64,000 bases of DNA from Anodontia alba (lineage: Eukaryota > Mollusca > Bivalvia > Lucinida > Lucinidae), in NCBI GenBank assembly GCA_964016985.1, contig OZ024821.1, positions 127,929,555-127,993,554 on the forward strand, given 5' to 3'. This document shows, piece after piece, positions 47,701 to 62,000 of this stretch. How positions within the stretch are numbered: the first letter of the stretch is position 1; each line of letters starts with the position of its first letter. The position numbers and the translations under genes are program-made. The notes below the pieces were generated by a model. The model had not been told where the DNA came from. It saw only the letters and a program-made list of their open reading frames with translations, and did no database searches.

Positions 47701-50012
47701 AGAGTTATTGCAGCTGCAAATATTGATATAATTCTTCTCTAGATCACTGCCTGGAAAGAATCATTCATTCAGCGTCGCACTAAGCTATCATAATGTGTAT
47801 GTCACGAATTTCCATGTTAAAGTTATAAAACATAATCTCAAAGAATTATTGGTGCTTTTGAGTTAGATTGTCGTAGAATGCTCACTGAAGTAAGACTTTT
47901 TTTTTCTTGAATGGTGGTGACTGTAATCGGGAGGTGCTGCCTATTTGTCATTCCAACTTGTAGAAAATTGTCTTTGCTAAATATATCACATATGTACCAA
48001 AAGTATAAAAAAACAAGAGGCCCACGGGCCACAGTTCCCTCACCTGAGTGACATAGCCACTGCAGACATGCAGATGTTATGCAACATTTTTCCAATCCTA
48101 TCATCGCAACTAATGAAAATATCATCATTTGAGCAGTTCTTAGTTTTGAAGAAGAATATATGGGCCTGACATTCAATGGAGCATGATCATTTGAATAAAC
48201 TATCAATCACATTTCAACAGAAGGATCAATGTGAAATTTGGTGGAAATTGGCTAAGTGGTTTTTGAAGGATCATGATTTTATACATGTAAACAGCACAGT
48301 GGCAGGGAAATATTATAAATATAAACCAGATGACGGCCATCTTAGATTTCCAATCAGAACAATTTTAACTACTGTTGATCTACAAGTCACTTTGATACTT
48401 TCAATATAAATGTATATGGCCCACACAAATAGGGAAGCAAATTTGACCTTGGAGGCTAAAAGGTCAAATGTCAACATAGAACCATCATTTGAGCAATTTT
48501 GGTAGATCTCCTGTCCCCTGTAATTTGTGCAAAGATTAGGACCCTGGGCTTATTTGGTTATGGAGAAGAAGATTTTTAAAGGTTTATACCATATATGGGC
48601 ATGGCAGCCATTTTGATCAATGGACCATACCCATTTTAGCAATCTTTCATTCTCCTGCCCACGGAGGCTCAGCATGAAATTTGAGCAACACTGGCCCGGA
48701 GGCTTCAGAGGAAAAGCCATTTGAAATTATCAACATTTCCATACAAATGTATGGGGCCCATACAAATGCATACAGAAGCAAACTTGACCTCGCCGTAAAA
48801 AGGTTAAATGTCAATGTATGACAATTATTTTAGCAACTTTGGTAGACCGCCCGTTCCAGATGATATATGCAAAGATTCAGCCACAAGCCATCCTCGGTTT
48901 TGGAGAATAAGATTTTTAAATGTTTTTTCCCATGCAAATGCATAAGGAAGCAAACTTGACCTTGCCGTAAAAAGGTCAAATGTCAATGTATGACCATTAT
49001 TTTAGTAACTTTGGTAGAACCCCTGTCCCCGATGATTTATGCAAACATTCAGCCCCAAAGCATCCTCAGTTCTAGAGAAGAAGATTTATAAAGGTTTTTA
49101 CCATATATGGGCATGGCGCCCATCTTGGTCAACAAACCGTGACCATTTTAGCAATCTTTTGTTCTCCTTACCTAAGGAGGTCCATATGAAATTTTAGCAA
49201 AATTGGCCCAGAGGCTCCAGAGGAGAAGTTGTTTGAAATTCTGAACATTTTTCCCATACAAATGCATAAGGAAGCAAAATTGACCTTAACATAAAAAGGT
49301 CAAATGTCAATGTACGACCATTATTTTAGCAATTTTGGTAGCCCATCTGTTCCCGAAGATATATGCAAAGATTCAGCCAAAAGGCATGCTCGGTTTTGGA
49401 GATGAAGATTTTTGAAGGTTTTTCCCATACAAATGCATAGGGAAGCAAAGTTGACCTTGCCGTAAAAAGGTCAAACGTCAACGTACGACAATTCTTTTGG
49501 CAATTTTGGTAGACCTCCCGTCCCCGATGATTCCTGCAAAGGTTCAGCCCCAAGGCATTCTCGGTTCTGGAGGAGAAGATTTTTAAAGGTTTTTTACCAT
49601 ATATGGGAGTGGCGGCCATCTTGGTCAACGGACCGCGACCATTTTAGCAATTTTTTGTTCCCCTAGCCTAAGAAGGCTCCATATGAAATTTAAGCAAAAT
49701 TGGCCCAGAGGCTCCAGAGGAGAAGTTGTTTGAAATTCTGAACATTTTTTCTCATACAAATGCATAAGGAAGCAAAATTGACCTTAACATAAAAAGGTCA
49801 AATGTCAATGGAGCGCTGTGGTGCAGTGGTAAAGCATCGGACTCGAGACCGAGAGGTACCGGGTTCGATCCCCACTAACTGCAAGTGTTGTTTCCTTGAG
49901 CAAGAGACTTTATCCACATTGCTTAGTACTGGTTTCTACCCAGGAAAAAAGAGGGCCACATGGAAGATTAGTACTAGATTACTAAATGTGTTACCCTCTA
50001 TAAATAAAGTCG

Positions 50013-50050
<38 letters not shown>

Positions 50051-53000
50051 ACGACCATTATTTTAGCAATTTTGGTAGCTCTCCTGTTCCCGAAGATATA
50101 TGCAAAGATTCAGCCATAAGGCATGCTCAGTTTTGGGGAAGAAGATTTTTAAAGGTTTTTCCCATACAAATGCATAGGGAAGCAAAGTTGACCTTGCCGT
50201 AAAAAGGTCAAACGTCAACGTACGACAATTCTTTTAGCAATTTTGGTAGACCTCCCGTCCCAGATGATTCCTGCAAAGGTTCAGCCCCAAGGCATTCTCG
50301 GTTCTGGAGGAGAAGATTTTTAAAGGTTTTTACCATATATGGGCGTGGCGGCCATCTTGGTCAACGGAACGTGACCATTTTAGCAATTTTTCGTTCCCCC
50401 ACCCTAAGGAGGCTCCATATGAAATTTGAGCAAAATTGGCTCACCGGTTTCAGAGGAGAAGTCGTTTGAAAATGTTAACAGACGGACGGACGCACGGACG
50501 GACGGAAGCACAGACAGACGACGGACGAAAAGTGATCACAATAGCTCATCCTGAGCAGAGCTCAGGTGAGCTAAAAAAAAATGCCGATGCCTGTCACCGT
50601 AAATTATGACGCAATTTATTGACTATTTCTGGGCAGGCTTAGAACTCCTAAGGGGTTAACCGGTAATAAGTGAACATACTTTCGTCAGTAACTGACAACT
50701 GCCCTTCTTTAATCAGCGGAAGGAGAAAGAAAAGTAAGTGGGGACCTCTGGCTCTTGAGTGAGACGCCCTACCGACTGCGCTACACGGCCTGGCTCGCCG
50801 TTTATGTTGACTTTATGGTGAGTGGACTCGAAGGTGTTGCAAGTGATTCACCCTTGCTGCTTTATATTGCCAGCACTAGAATTCAAACACACCCGTAAGG
50901 CCTAGGGTTACATCATCAACACATGACATAATCTCGACATTACATCTTTTAATATAGTGAAGTGATCGGAATCTTACTGTAAATCGTGTTAAATTCAGTC
51001 TCCAAATAACCTCTATGAAAATATTTTGTCGAAGCATTTGCAAAATCAACAATATGTCGGAAAATTGCTCTTTTGTCAGCATATTTGAGGCACATAGTGG
51101 CTATTTGGAGACTGAATTTCAGATAATTTACAGTAAAATTCCGATCACTAGTTACCAAAAGGGTCAACAACGTAGGTTATTTTAGGTGTTCCAGTAATGC
51201 TTAAACTGCGTCATAATTTACGATGACAGGCATCGGCATTTTTTATACTTTTGATACACCATATGTGTAGATGGCATGGCGTGTGATATACTTAGCAAAG
51301 ACAATTTTCTACGAGTTAGAATGACGAACAGGCAGCACCTCCCGATTACAGTCATCACCATTCAAGAAAAAAAAAGTCTTACTTCAGTGAGCATTCTATG
51401 ACAATCTAACCCAAAAGCACCAATTATTCTTTGAGATTATGTTTTATAACTTTAACATGGAATTTCATGATATACACATTATGATAGCTTATTGCGACGC
51501 TGAATGAATGATTCTTTCCAGGCAGTAATCTAGAGAAGAATTATATCAATATTTGCAGCTGCAATAACTCTTCAGATTTTCACTATATTTCTTTACATCA
51601 CAGGCACCTCCACGACGTCACAGGACCTCCAGCTGTTTTTTGAAGAATCCAGCCTTATTTGGAGTTTATCGATATCGGTATTCAGGCAAACACGTTAACT
51701 TTATATCTGTATAATCAGATTTGTATGCAAGATATCCGCATTTAGAACCAAAAACGATCGGTCTTTTTCTGTTTCGAGTACTTCGGGCTGACTTCGAAGC
51801 CACTTCAAAGGTCATATCTTTGGTAAATATGGAAAGTTCTGGGGGATATGATGTGTGACAAAACTTTATGCCTATAAGGGTCGAATAGCACTCTTTGATT
51901 TTCAGTAAACTCTCTGATTATTGTGTATTTTATCAAAAAAGACGAACATCTATCTTTTTGTGTCCAGTTTTTGACCATCACAGGTAGCTCCGGATATCTG
52001 TCACAACCATTTAATCGGTACCTCCGCGGAGGTACCTGTGATAGTTTACCAGGCGTGTGAGTGGATCTTTGCTATTTACATATGGAAAATGTGGCTTTTT
52101 TTTTTTTTTGCTCATATATGGCTCACAGCTAAACTCACATGACTTTTAGTGACCAATGTGACATTAAAATAATAAATTCACAGCTCCAGATAAGGCTTTT
52201 TTTTCAACCAAAACATATGATTTGTTTTTCACAAAAACATATGTTGTGAGTACTCATTAGAAGTGCCTCAGCAAGGCACTTCTAATGAGTACCCACAACA
52301 CATGTGTTTGAGAAATAAGAAAATTATTTATCTAGAAACCCCCTTTTAATGGAACCATGCAAGTCCTTGACAGTGAAGATGTGCAGGTTAGTATGGGCCC
52401 TCACTATCTACAACTGGAATGATGCAAGTATACATGTATGGCTTAAATATAAATGATCTTACCAGCACACTTCTCACAGTGTCAAACTTGTAGGTTAACA
52501 GCTGTTTTGATAAGCCCTTGTAGTAGATATACAGAGAATTATTCTCACTGCCTGCAAAAATAAAAAGATATTTCTTGTGTCCAGTATCATAAGTTGCTTT
52601 CATTTGTGCTACTTTAATTAGGTGTGAAAAAAGTTTAGCTAGTGAACTGATCATACCTGTCAATCATTTCACAGGTAATCTCTATCAGCCAATCAAAGTC
52701 AAACAAAAAGATCTGTTTCCTTTGGTTAAACACATGCTGAGCTCAGTTGTTATTGTTAAGCAGATTTTTAACACTATCAGCTACTTGAGGAACATGAAGG
52801 CAGCCATAAATGTGTTATATACATGCATTTGTACAGCCCTGCTTTCATGGATCACAAATGCACACACTTTATACTCAATCCACTGCCAGAGAATGGTGAG
52901 TATGAGCTAGGTGTACTAATGGACTGAGCGGATTCTAACCCACGACTGCTTGAAAGCTAAGAGCATTAACACTACTCCACCCAGCCCACACTGAGCTCAG

Positions 53001-56000
53001 GGTGCTTAATCTGCCTATAGTCCAGGGCCCAGTTGTTCAAAACTTAACAAAGTTGTTAGCTAATGTGAAATTAAAATTTCTATCTTGAAATGCAGCAAAT
53101 ACATTGATATTTTTTGCTGAAAAAATGTGAGTAGCTTTTGCATTGCACATTTTTGCAGCAATAATATCAATGTATTTGAAACCACCTTAGATACAACAGT
53201 TAACAAATTTGTCATTAACAAACTCATTAAGCTAACTATACTTTGAACAACTGGGCCCAGGTCTGCATTCAAGTAAATTCATGCAACCCTACTGACCAAA
53301 ACATACATTTTGTTTTGCAAACAGTGTACACACCTCTAGATATGGCACTTTTTTAACCAAAAAGTGTTGATATTTTTTTTTTTTTGGTGGGGGGGGGTGG
53401 GGGGGGAGGTTTACGGACCTTAACAGAATATTTCACTTATATCGAGTCGATTGTTCATCAAAGGTGGGCAAAAACCGGAGAACACAGGGAAAAACCACCT
53501 GACAAACCGTAAGCAGACCATGGCTTTCCCACATGTGACCCAAGCGAGGCTCGAACCACAGTGGTGAGAAACCTAATGTATTAAGAGTCAACTTTCCTAT
53601 CCACTAGGCTACAGGGGCCTACAAAAAAATAATAAAAAAAAATAGAAATGTGTTAATATGACACAAATGCCCCCACCCAGGGCCATCCTCACCCACACAC
53701 AGGCATTCTGCAAAAAAATGAAGTTGAAAAAAGGGCCATAACTCTCATAATTATTGGCAGATTTTACCCTAAATCGAACATGACCTATATTTTATGATTA
53801 TATACCTGTATATAAAATATGAATCCAATACACTAATCTTTTTTTAAAAAAATATTGAAAGAAAAACATTTTTTGAAAATGAAAAAGGGCCATAACTCCC
53901 ATAATAATGGGTGGATTTTACCCTAAATTGAACTTAACCTCTATTATTACGATTATATACCTGCGTATTAAATATGAATCCAATATACTAATGTTTTCAA
54001 AAGATATCAAACGAAAACTATTTTTTAATGTTGAAAAAGGGCCGTAACTCCAAAAATAATTGGTGGATTTTTTTTTTACCCTAAATCGAACTTGACCTAT
54101 ATTTTAACATTATATGCTCTTGTATAAAATATGAATCCAATTCACTAATCTATTCTATTCTACACTAATCTATTCAGAACGGAAACCATCTTTCAAAGTT
54201 GAAAATGGGCCATAACTCTCAAAATAATTGGTGGATTTTACCCTAAATCGAACTTGACCTATATTTTATGATTATATACCTGTGTATAAAATTTGAATCC
54301 AATACACTAATCTTTTCAAAAGATATTGAACGGAAACCATTTTTCAACTATTTTTCAACGTTGAAAAAGGGCCGCAACTCCAAAAATAATTGGTGGATTT
54401 TACCCTAAATCGAATTTGACCTATATTTTATAATTACATGCTCGTGTATAAAATATAAATCTAATACACTAATCTTTTCAAAAGTTATGGAACAGAAACC
54501 ATTTTTCAAAGTTGAAAAAGTTTACACTAAATCGAACTTGACCTACATTTTATGATTATATACCAGTGTATAAAGTTTGAAGCCAATACAATAATCTTTT
54601 CGAAAGATATCGAATGGAAACCATTTTTCAAAGCTGAAAAAGGGCCATAACTCCCAAAATAATTGGTGGATTTTACCTCAAATTGAACTTGACCTACATT
54701 TTATGATTATATACCCGTGTATAAAATTTCAATCCAATACACCAATCTTTTCAAAAGATATCGCATGGAAACCATTTGTGTTATGTATGGGACCAATGTA
54801 CATACGGACAGAGGTGATACTATATGCCCCCCATTGAAAATGGCGAGGGCATAAAAAAAGTGTTGCTATTTTTCTTGTTTCTCTATGATAACAAGAATTC
54901 CGCGGAAGGCGTCATCGCACCTGCTGGGGCAAAAGTCACGGGAGCCACAATCAGAAAGTGGTTATTAAATAAGTTTATTTCATTCTTAGCAGTGCTTACT
55001 TGGAAAACTGGGTTGAAAAAAATGTAGACAAAGTGCCTAGTGGGGCACATATATTCCAGGCCAGTCCCATTCCCGCTAATGGCTATATCTTCAGCACTGA
55101 CTTTTCGTATCATACAGCCCAATGATAATGGAACGTTGACGTAAAATGTGTAAAAGTCACTGGAGCATGAAATATAGGTCAAGGTCACAGGTCAAGGTAC
55201 CTGCTAATTCAGTACATCAAGGAGAAACACAATGCAAGGTATGGTGGTTGTAGGCCTTATAGTTGAGGAGTTATCAAACATTAACGTAAAGTGTGTCAAA
55301 TATAGGTCAAGGTCACCGGGTCAAGGTACCTGCCAAGCCAGTGCAATGAGGTGAAGCACTATGCAAGGTTTAGTGGTTGTAGGTCTTATATTTGAGGAGA
55401 TACCGAACATCAACATAAAATGTGTCAGTCACTGGAGTGCACAATATAGGTCAAGGTCACCAGGTCAAGGTACCTGCCGAGTCAGTACATCGAGAAGAAG
55501 TGCTATATAAGGTTTGGTGGTTGAAGGCCTTACAGTTGAGGACATATGGAAGGGTGACGTAAAAGGTGTAAAAGTTAATGGAGCGCGAAATATAGGTCAA
55601 GGTCACCCAGTGAAGGTACCTGCGGAGTCCGTACATTGAGGAGAAGCACTATGCAAGGTTTGATGGTTGTAGGCCTTACAGTTGAGGAGATATTGAACGT
55701 TGACGTAAAATGTGTAAAAGGCACTGGAGCGCAAAATATAGGTCAAGGTCAACGGGTCAAGATACCTGCTGAGTCAGTACATCTAGGAGAAGCACTATGC
55801 AAGGTTTGGTGGCTAGAGGTCTTACACTTGAGGAGATCTGGAACACTGACGTAAATTATGTCAAAGTCACTGCAGCCAAAATATAGGTCAAGGTCACCAG
55901 GTCAAGGTATCTGCCAAGTCAGTACATTGAGAAGAAGCACTTTGCAAGGTTTGATGGTTGTAGGCCTTATAGTCGAGGAGATATCGAACGTCGACGCAAA

Positions 56001-59000
56001 ATATATCAAAGTCACTGGAGCGCAAAATATAGGTCAAGGTCACCGGGTCAAGGTATATGCCAAGTCAGTACATCTAGGAGAAGCACTATGCAAGGTTTGG
56101 TAGTTGTACGCCTTATAATTGAGAAGATCTGGAACGTCAACGTAAATTGTGTCAAAGTCAATGGAGCGCAAAACATAGGTCAAGGTCACTGGGTCAACAT
56201 ACCTGCCAAGTCAGGAGGTCAGGGAGATGTGTCATGCAAGGTATGATGGTTGTTGTAGAATTGTAGTTGATTAGAATACTAACTTCGACGTAAATGTCGA
56301 ACTTCGACATAACAGAACTGTTAACTGACAGACGGACGGATGAACGGACAGACGAATGGAAAAGCGGGCACCTATGTCGCAAAGTCGGGAGGTCAGGGAG
56401 ATGTTTCATAAAAGGTTTGATGGTTGTTTAGTTTTGTAGTTGATTAGAATATGAATTTTGACATAAATGTCGAACTTCGACATAACAGAACTGTTAACAG
56501 ACGGACAGACGGACGGACGAACAGACAGACGAATGGAAAAGTGGGCACCTATGTCGCAAAGTCAGGAGGTCAGGGAGATGTTTCATGCAAGGTTTGATGG
56601 TTGTTTAGTCTTGTAGTTGATTAAAATACTAACTTTGACATAAATGTCGAACGTCGACATAAATGTTGACAGACGGACGGATGAATGGACAGACATACGG
56701 AAAAGCGGACGCCTATGTCGCAAAGTCAGGAGGTCAGGGAGATGTTTCATGCAAGGTTTGATGGTTGTTTAGTCTTGTAGTTGATTAGAATACTAACTTT
56801 GACATAAATGTCGAACGTCGACATAAATGTTGACAGACGGACGGACGGACGGACAGACGGACGGACGGACGGACGGACGGACGGACGGAAAATCGGACGC
56901 CTATATCGCACCCTGCTACAAGCAGGTGCGATAAAAACTAGGTTTTTGGTACTGTACACAAAATGGCATATACAAACAGTGCAGACCCAGATCAGACTGA
57001 TCCTGAAGGAGCAGTCTGATCTGGGTCTACACTGTTTGCCATTCAACTAAGTGTTTTAAGAAAGAACTACATAAAAAACAAAATTTAGGCCAAAAAAGTA
57101 CAAAATAAAATGTTCAAAATTTTAGGACATTTACCATACTTATAAAAAGTGCCTCTGTGAGGCACTTCTAATAAGCACCCATAACTTATGTTTTAATGAG
57201 GAGAAATAAGAAAAATATTCATCTACTAGATATCCATCTAATTCCTAATGCTATATGAGTATGTTTGATATGTAGATGTAGACTAAGCCTTGATGGCTCA
57301 TAACATGTCGTAACAACATCTTCATTTGTGACCTTTGCCAAACATCCCTTTTCAGTATATAAATACATGGATACAGACTACCTGTCTGAATTCAGGTCAT
57401 TGTCAATATCCTGGTGTAATAAAACCCAGATCTGTATCAAAGAAATATATCACAAAGGGGCCTAAATCTACATGGACAGTGAAGACAAGGATCTTCCCAG
57501 GTATTCAGTCTAATTTAGGCCTTTTAACATTTTGCAAGAAGATTTTCCAGGCTGACAGGAAAGGCCTCGATCAGGTTGCTCAGATATGCAAGTCAATATG
57601 GGATTTAATTTCTCCATATGCACTAATTCATCATGTAACATAACACAGATCAACCTAGAAAAAGTGACCCAGGCTGGCACCATCACTATGAGTATCAGTC
57701 TTTCCCCCATGACCTTGATCATCCATTTTTTTTTAAATAAAAAATAAATTAGTGTCGCATGGAACCAATTTCTTAAGTATGATGTTTTTCAATCAAATAT
57801 ATCAAGATATAAGGCAAAATCATTGGAGCATGGAATATTGGTCAGATAAACCTACATATATTACAAAGTCAATCTTGATGTTGGATGGAACGAATAGACA
57901 AACAGACAAGTGAAAAAATAAAAACTGTATGCCACTAAGCAGACTTGTATGCTAGAGGTATAAACATGATTTGGTGTTTGTGTTGAGGTTTTACGGCCCA
58001 GTCAACCCAATGGGGTCATGTCGAGCCCGGTCAGTTTACCTAAGCACACGTTTACTGGGCAGGCTTAGTCCTCTAAGTGGTTAACCAGTATTGTGCACAT
58101 TCTTTCGCCAGAAACTGACAACTGCCCTTCTTGAATCAGCGGAAGGGAGAGAATGACCGTAGAAAATATTTCATGATCAATCTCCATGAAAGAATGTCGC
58201 CGAATGTGTTAAATGTCCCTTTCAACAATATTTAAGTCATATTAAAATGATGCAAGGGTGATAATGAAAGGCTCTATGTAGTAAAGTGCTGTACACTCAT
58301 GAGCTAAATTCAACCAGTTATTTTTTAACCCGAGACCTCATGATCCAAAGCTTAACCACTCAGCCACCTGGACCCGGTATGAACAATGCATGCTGTAATT
58401 ATGGTTTTCAACAATCTGTATGTACTTACCACATGCAATATAGTCCCCATCAGTCGCAAGGCCAACAAAGTTTTTCTCATTTATATGCCCGTTAAATGTG
58501 CGTACACAGTTTGATCTTGCTGTAGTCCATAACTTAAGCTGACTGTCTGTTGACCTAATAACACAGAAAGACAAAATTACAACGTATGTCAGAACATCTG
58601 TGTGGAACTCTTAATCTTTACCACTCTATGGGCTGAATCAGCAGCCAACAAAATGGTGATATTTTTCTTAAATTTCCCAGAAAGAAAATATTTCATGCAA
58701 ATTATCTCCTACAACTGCCTACTAGCAACTAAGATGATAACGATGATTTGAAGTTTTATGTCCTGTTCAACATTATTTAAGTCATATCGAGACAATGGAA
58801 GGGTGATAATGAAAGACTCTGAGCAAAGAAGTGCCATTCAGTCATGAGCTAAATTCCATCTCAAGTGGGATTCAAACCCAGGACCTGTGATCCAAAGTCT
58901 GAAGTGCTAACCACTCGGCCACCTGGATGCTTCTATCCACTGTCAGAGTATCCATGAGATATATTTTGGTACAAACAAAAAGTGTCAATTAGCAGTGCTT

Positions 59001-62000
59001 ATTAGATAACCAACATAAGATAATGACTGCCTTCTAATAAATTAGTTAGCAAGATAAGAAGCAGAACTCAAAATGTAACAGACCGATTTATGGACAGCCA
59101 TATGGATGGACCACATGAAAGCAGTATAACCACCCCCCCCCCCCCCCACACACACACACACAAACCACACAAACTGTTTGTAGGGGGGGTGGGGGGAGTA
59201 TAATCTTCTGAATATCTGGAGTTATGTACTGTATGATATATGATCATAGATAGTTTATTGCATATAATTCTACTCCTACTTTAAATCAATATTTTCAGGA
59301 GCTGAAGTATGGGTAATAATTTAATGCATTTTCTGAAGTAGGTACAAATCCATACAATTCTAACCTTTAGTTTTGAATTCATATGCAACGGTTATCTTGT
59401 AAACCCATTAACCTTTAGAACTCATTGGGCTAATTCAGCAGATGACAAATTGATGTTATTTTTCTAGGTTTTTCCAGAAAACAGGATTCAACATTTCATG
59501 TAAATTGTCTCCAGACAATTTACATGAAATTTCAAAACCTGTTTTCTGGGAAAAGTAAGAAAAATATTTAATTATGCTGTCGGCCAAACATTTTACCCAG
59601 CATGCTAAGCAGTAATTTAATTTCCAAATCTATTGTTCATTATCAGCATAGATATTAATCTAAAGACAGTTTATGCTATTTTCTTTTTTTTTTTTTTTAA
59701 CCAAAAATCTTATTCTGGGTGCCATTATACTGGTTTACGGAGGCACGTATTATACATAACAACAACATACAGTACATGTTCTCCAAATCCTATAAAAAAA
59801 AATACAATGAAACCTAAATTTATTTAGCTCTCTGTACAGTTTAAACAATGGGAAGTAACCAATTTTGCAAAGGGAAGAAATCTAATTGCAACAGTATTTA
59901 CTTCCTCTAGTGATTTATTATTTTCTTTTTTGGCATTTTTTCTATTTGAAATTTAGATGACTGTTCAAATATTTAGAACAGTTAGCATATATGTTTTGGT
60001 GCATAAATTATCCCAGATAATTACTTTATAAAAAGTCATGTATCAAGCAGATGTGGTGCAACTTTAGGTCTGTCTTCAACAGTGACAAATTTAATGTTTG
60101 TTTGAGTTGAGGTTTTATGGCCGAGTCAACATTAGGCTCATGTTGAGCCAGTCAGTTTACCTAACCACACATTTTCTTGGGCAGGCTTTGTCCTCTAAGC
60201 AGTTAACCATACTTGTGCACAGTCTTTCGCCAGAAACAGACAACTGCCCTTCTTGAATCAGCAGAATGGAGAGAATGAGCACAGAAAATATTTCATGATC
60301 AATCTCCACAAAAAAATATTGCCGGACCCGGTGGGGATCGAACCCCAAGACCTCCCATCTCCAGTCAGACACGTAGCTGACTGAGCCACTGAGGCCATCA
60401 CAGATTTAATGTAAATCTTACATATATGAAATGTATCATGGGAAAAGAGCCATTAAAACATATGTGAACAGTAAAGGTTCAGGCGAGCCTGCGCATCTGC
60501 ATAGTCTCGACAGAACCTCTGCTGTTCTCTCAAGTAAGTGGCCAAACTTTTTAGCCAGTGAACAAAACATCTGCACACTGAAAGATTAACTTGGTCGGAT
60601 GTCAGAAGAGCTCCATGGCATGGATCATATATTCATACATGTTGCTATTCATTAAATGTATCAGCGCATGACAAAACCTACAATAAGACCAGTGTGACCA
60701 GCAAAGATTTGGATCAGCCTGTACATCCACCCAGTATGGCAAGGGTTCTCGTGTATCCCTCTTTAGCAGCCTGTAGGCTGTAGAAGGAACATGCAATCAG
60801 AAAGACTCGGATCAGACTGCATGGATGCACAGTCTGATCTGAGTCTTCACTGGTCGCACAAGTCTTATTGTAGGTTTTGTCGTGCGCTGGGCCAAATAAC
60901 TTACGCTGAGACTAGTTCGGTGTCATTGAGGAATTTGGTGTATGAGACTGCCTTCTTGTGGCCACGGAAAACTATCACAGGGTGTTTTGTGTTTCGTAAA
61001 TCATAATAATGAACACAATGATCTGGAATGAAAACAAAATATTTTTCACTATACAACAAAATTATCATATATACCCAAAAGTTTGAACAGACATAACTGA
61101 GCAAACAGTGTAGACCCAGATCAAACTTGATCAGGGTCTCTACTATTTGCTTTCCTGCCAGCACTTTGCTTCAAGAAGGGCAGTTTCAGTTTCTGGCAAA
61201 AGAATGTGCAAAAGTACAGGTTAACCAAATAGAGGACTAAGCCTGCCCAGGAAAAGTTGGCTTAGGTAAATTGAACAGCTGGATATGACATTAACAGTGT
61301 TGAATGGGCCAATAAACTCCAAAAAAACAACAACAACAACACCAAAAAGCACTTTTCAAACACATTTTTTTCACAAAACAAAAACCATAGCTCCAGATAA
61401 GACATTTTTTGCAACCAAAAAGTGTCTTCTATTTTTCTCATTTTCCCACAAAAAATATATTGTGGGTACTCAACAGAGGCCCTTCACTGAGGCACTTAAA
61501 TAAGTACCCACACCATATTTTTTCATGGAATAATAAGATATTATGTGGATACCCACTCTAATTTGGAGCTATGATAAACCTTAGCATAAAAACCCTTAGC
61601 AAACCGTGTAGACTAAGATCAAACTGCTCAGGGTCTGCACTGTTTGTCATCCAATCAGCATTTTTTAGACATCACCAGCTGAACTTAGGCAAGAACCGTA
61701 AAGGATTTTGAGTTTGAGTTTTATGGCCAAGTCAACACTATTACGGTCATGTCAAGCCAGTCAGTTTACCTAACCACCCTTTTATTGAGCAGGCTTAGTG
61801 GTTAACCAGTACTTGTGCACATTCTTTCATTTATCCACAAAAACATATGTTGTGGGAAAAATGAGAACCTATAACACATGTTTTTGTGGAGAAATAAGAA
61901 AAATATCAACATTTTTGGATTGAAAAAAGCATCTTATCAAGGGCTATGCTACAGCATTTCACTGTAACAAAAAAGGACAAAATGTCTTACCAAGAGTGTT

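Larger units (their letters stand above)
47201..52057. mobile_element. Large inverted repeat with ~1-kb arms, disrupted by later insertions
   Basis: Left arm 47201-48011 is inverted at 51240-52057 (landmarks: GGTACCTCCGCGGAGGTAC at both outer ends, CAGATATCCGGAGCTACCTG, CGATCGTTTTTGGTTCTAAA, GGGAGGTGCTGCCTATTTGT). The inner part continues at 50576-50612 versus 51206-51245 (ATGCCGATGCCTGTCA) and 50961-51016 versus 51100-51150 (AAATTCAGTCTCCAAATA). Axis near 51.06 kb. Removing the 2.56-kb and ~0.19-kb insertions makes both arms ~1.0-1.1 kb. No coding frame; a foldback element or inverted duplication. Confidence 0.88.

Noticed and set aside
48176..48409. 77-codon frame with a [14 protein letters not shown] stretch
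   Set aside because: Lies in the core of a Helentron-like element; parallel sequence in sister elements lacks the frame.
49809..49880. tRNA gene candidate with CGA-like anticodon
   Set aside because: Acceptor ends do not pair; it continues into a SINE body with a (TTA)n tail.
56830..56895. GGAC repeat tract as a regulatory array
   Set aside because: Occurs at the same place in most Helentron-like elements here, so it is part of the element.
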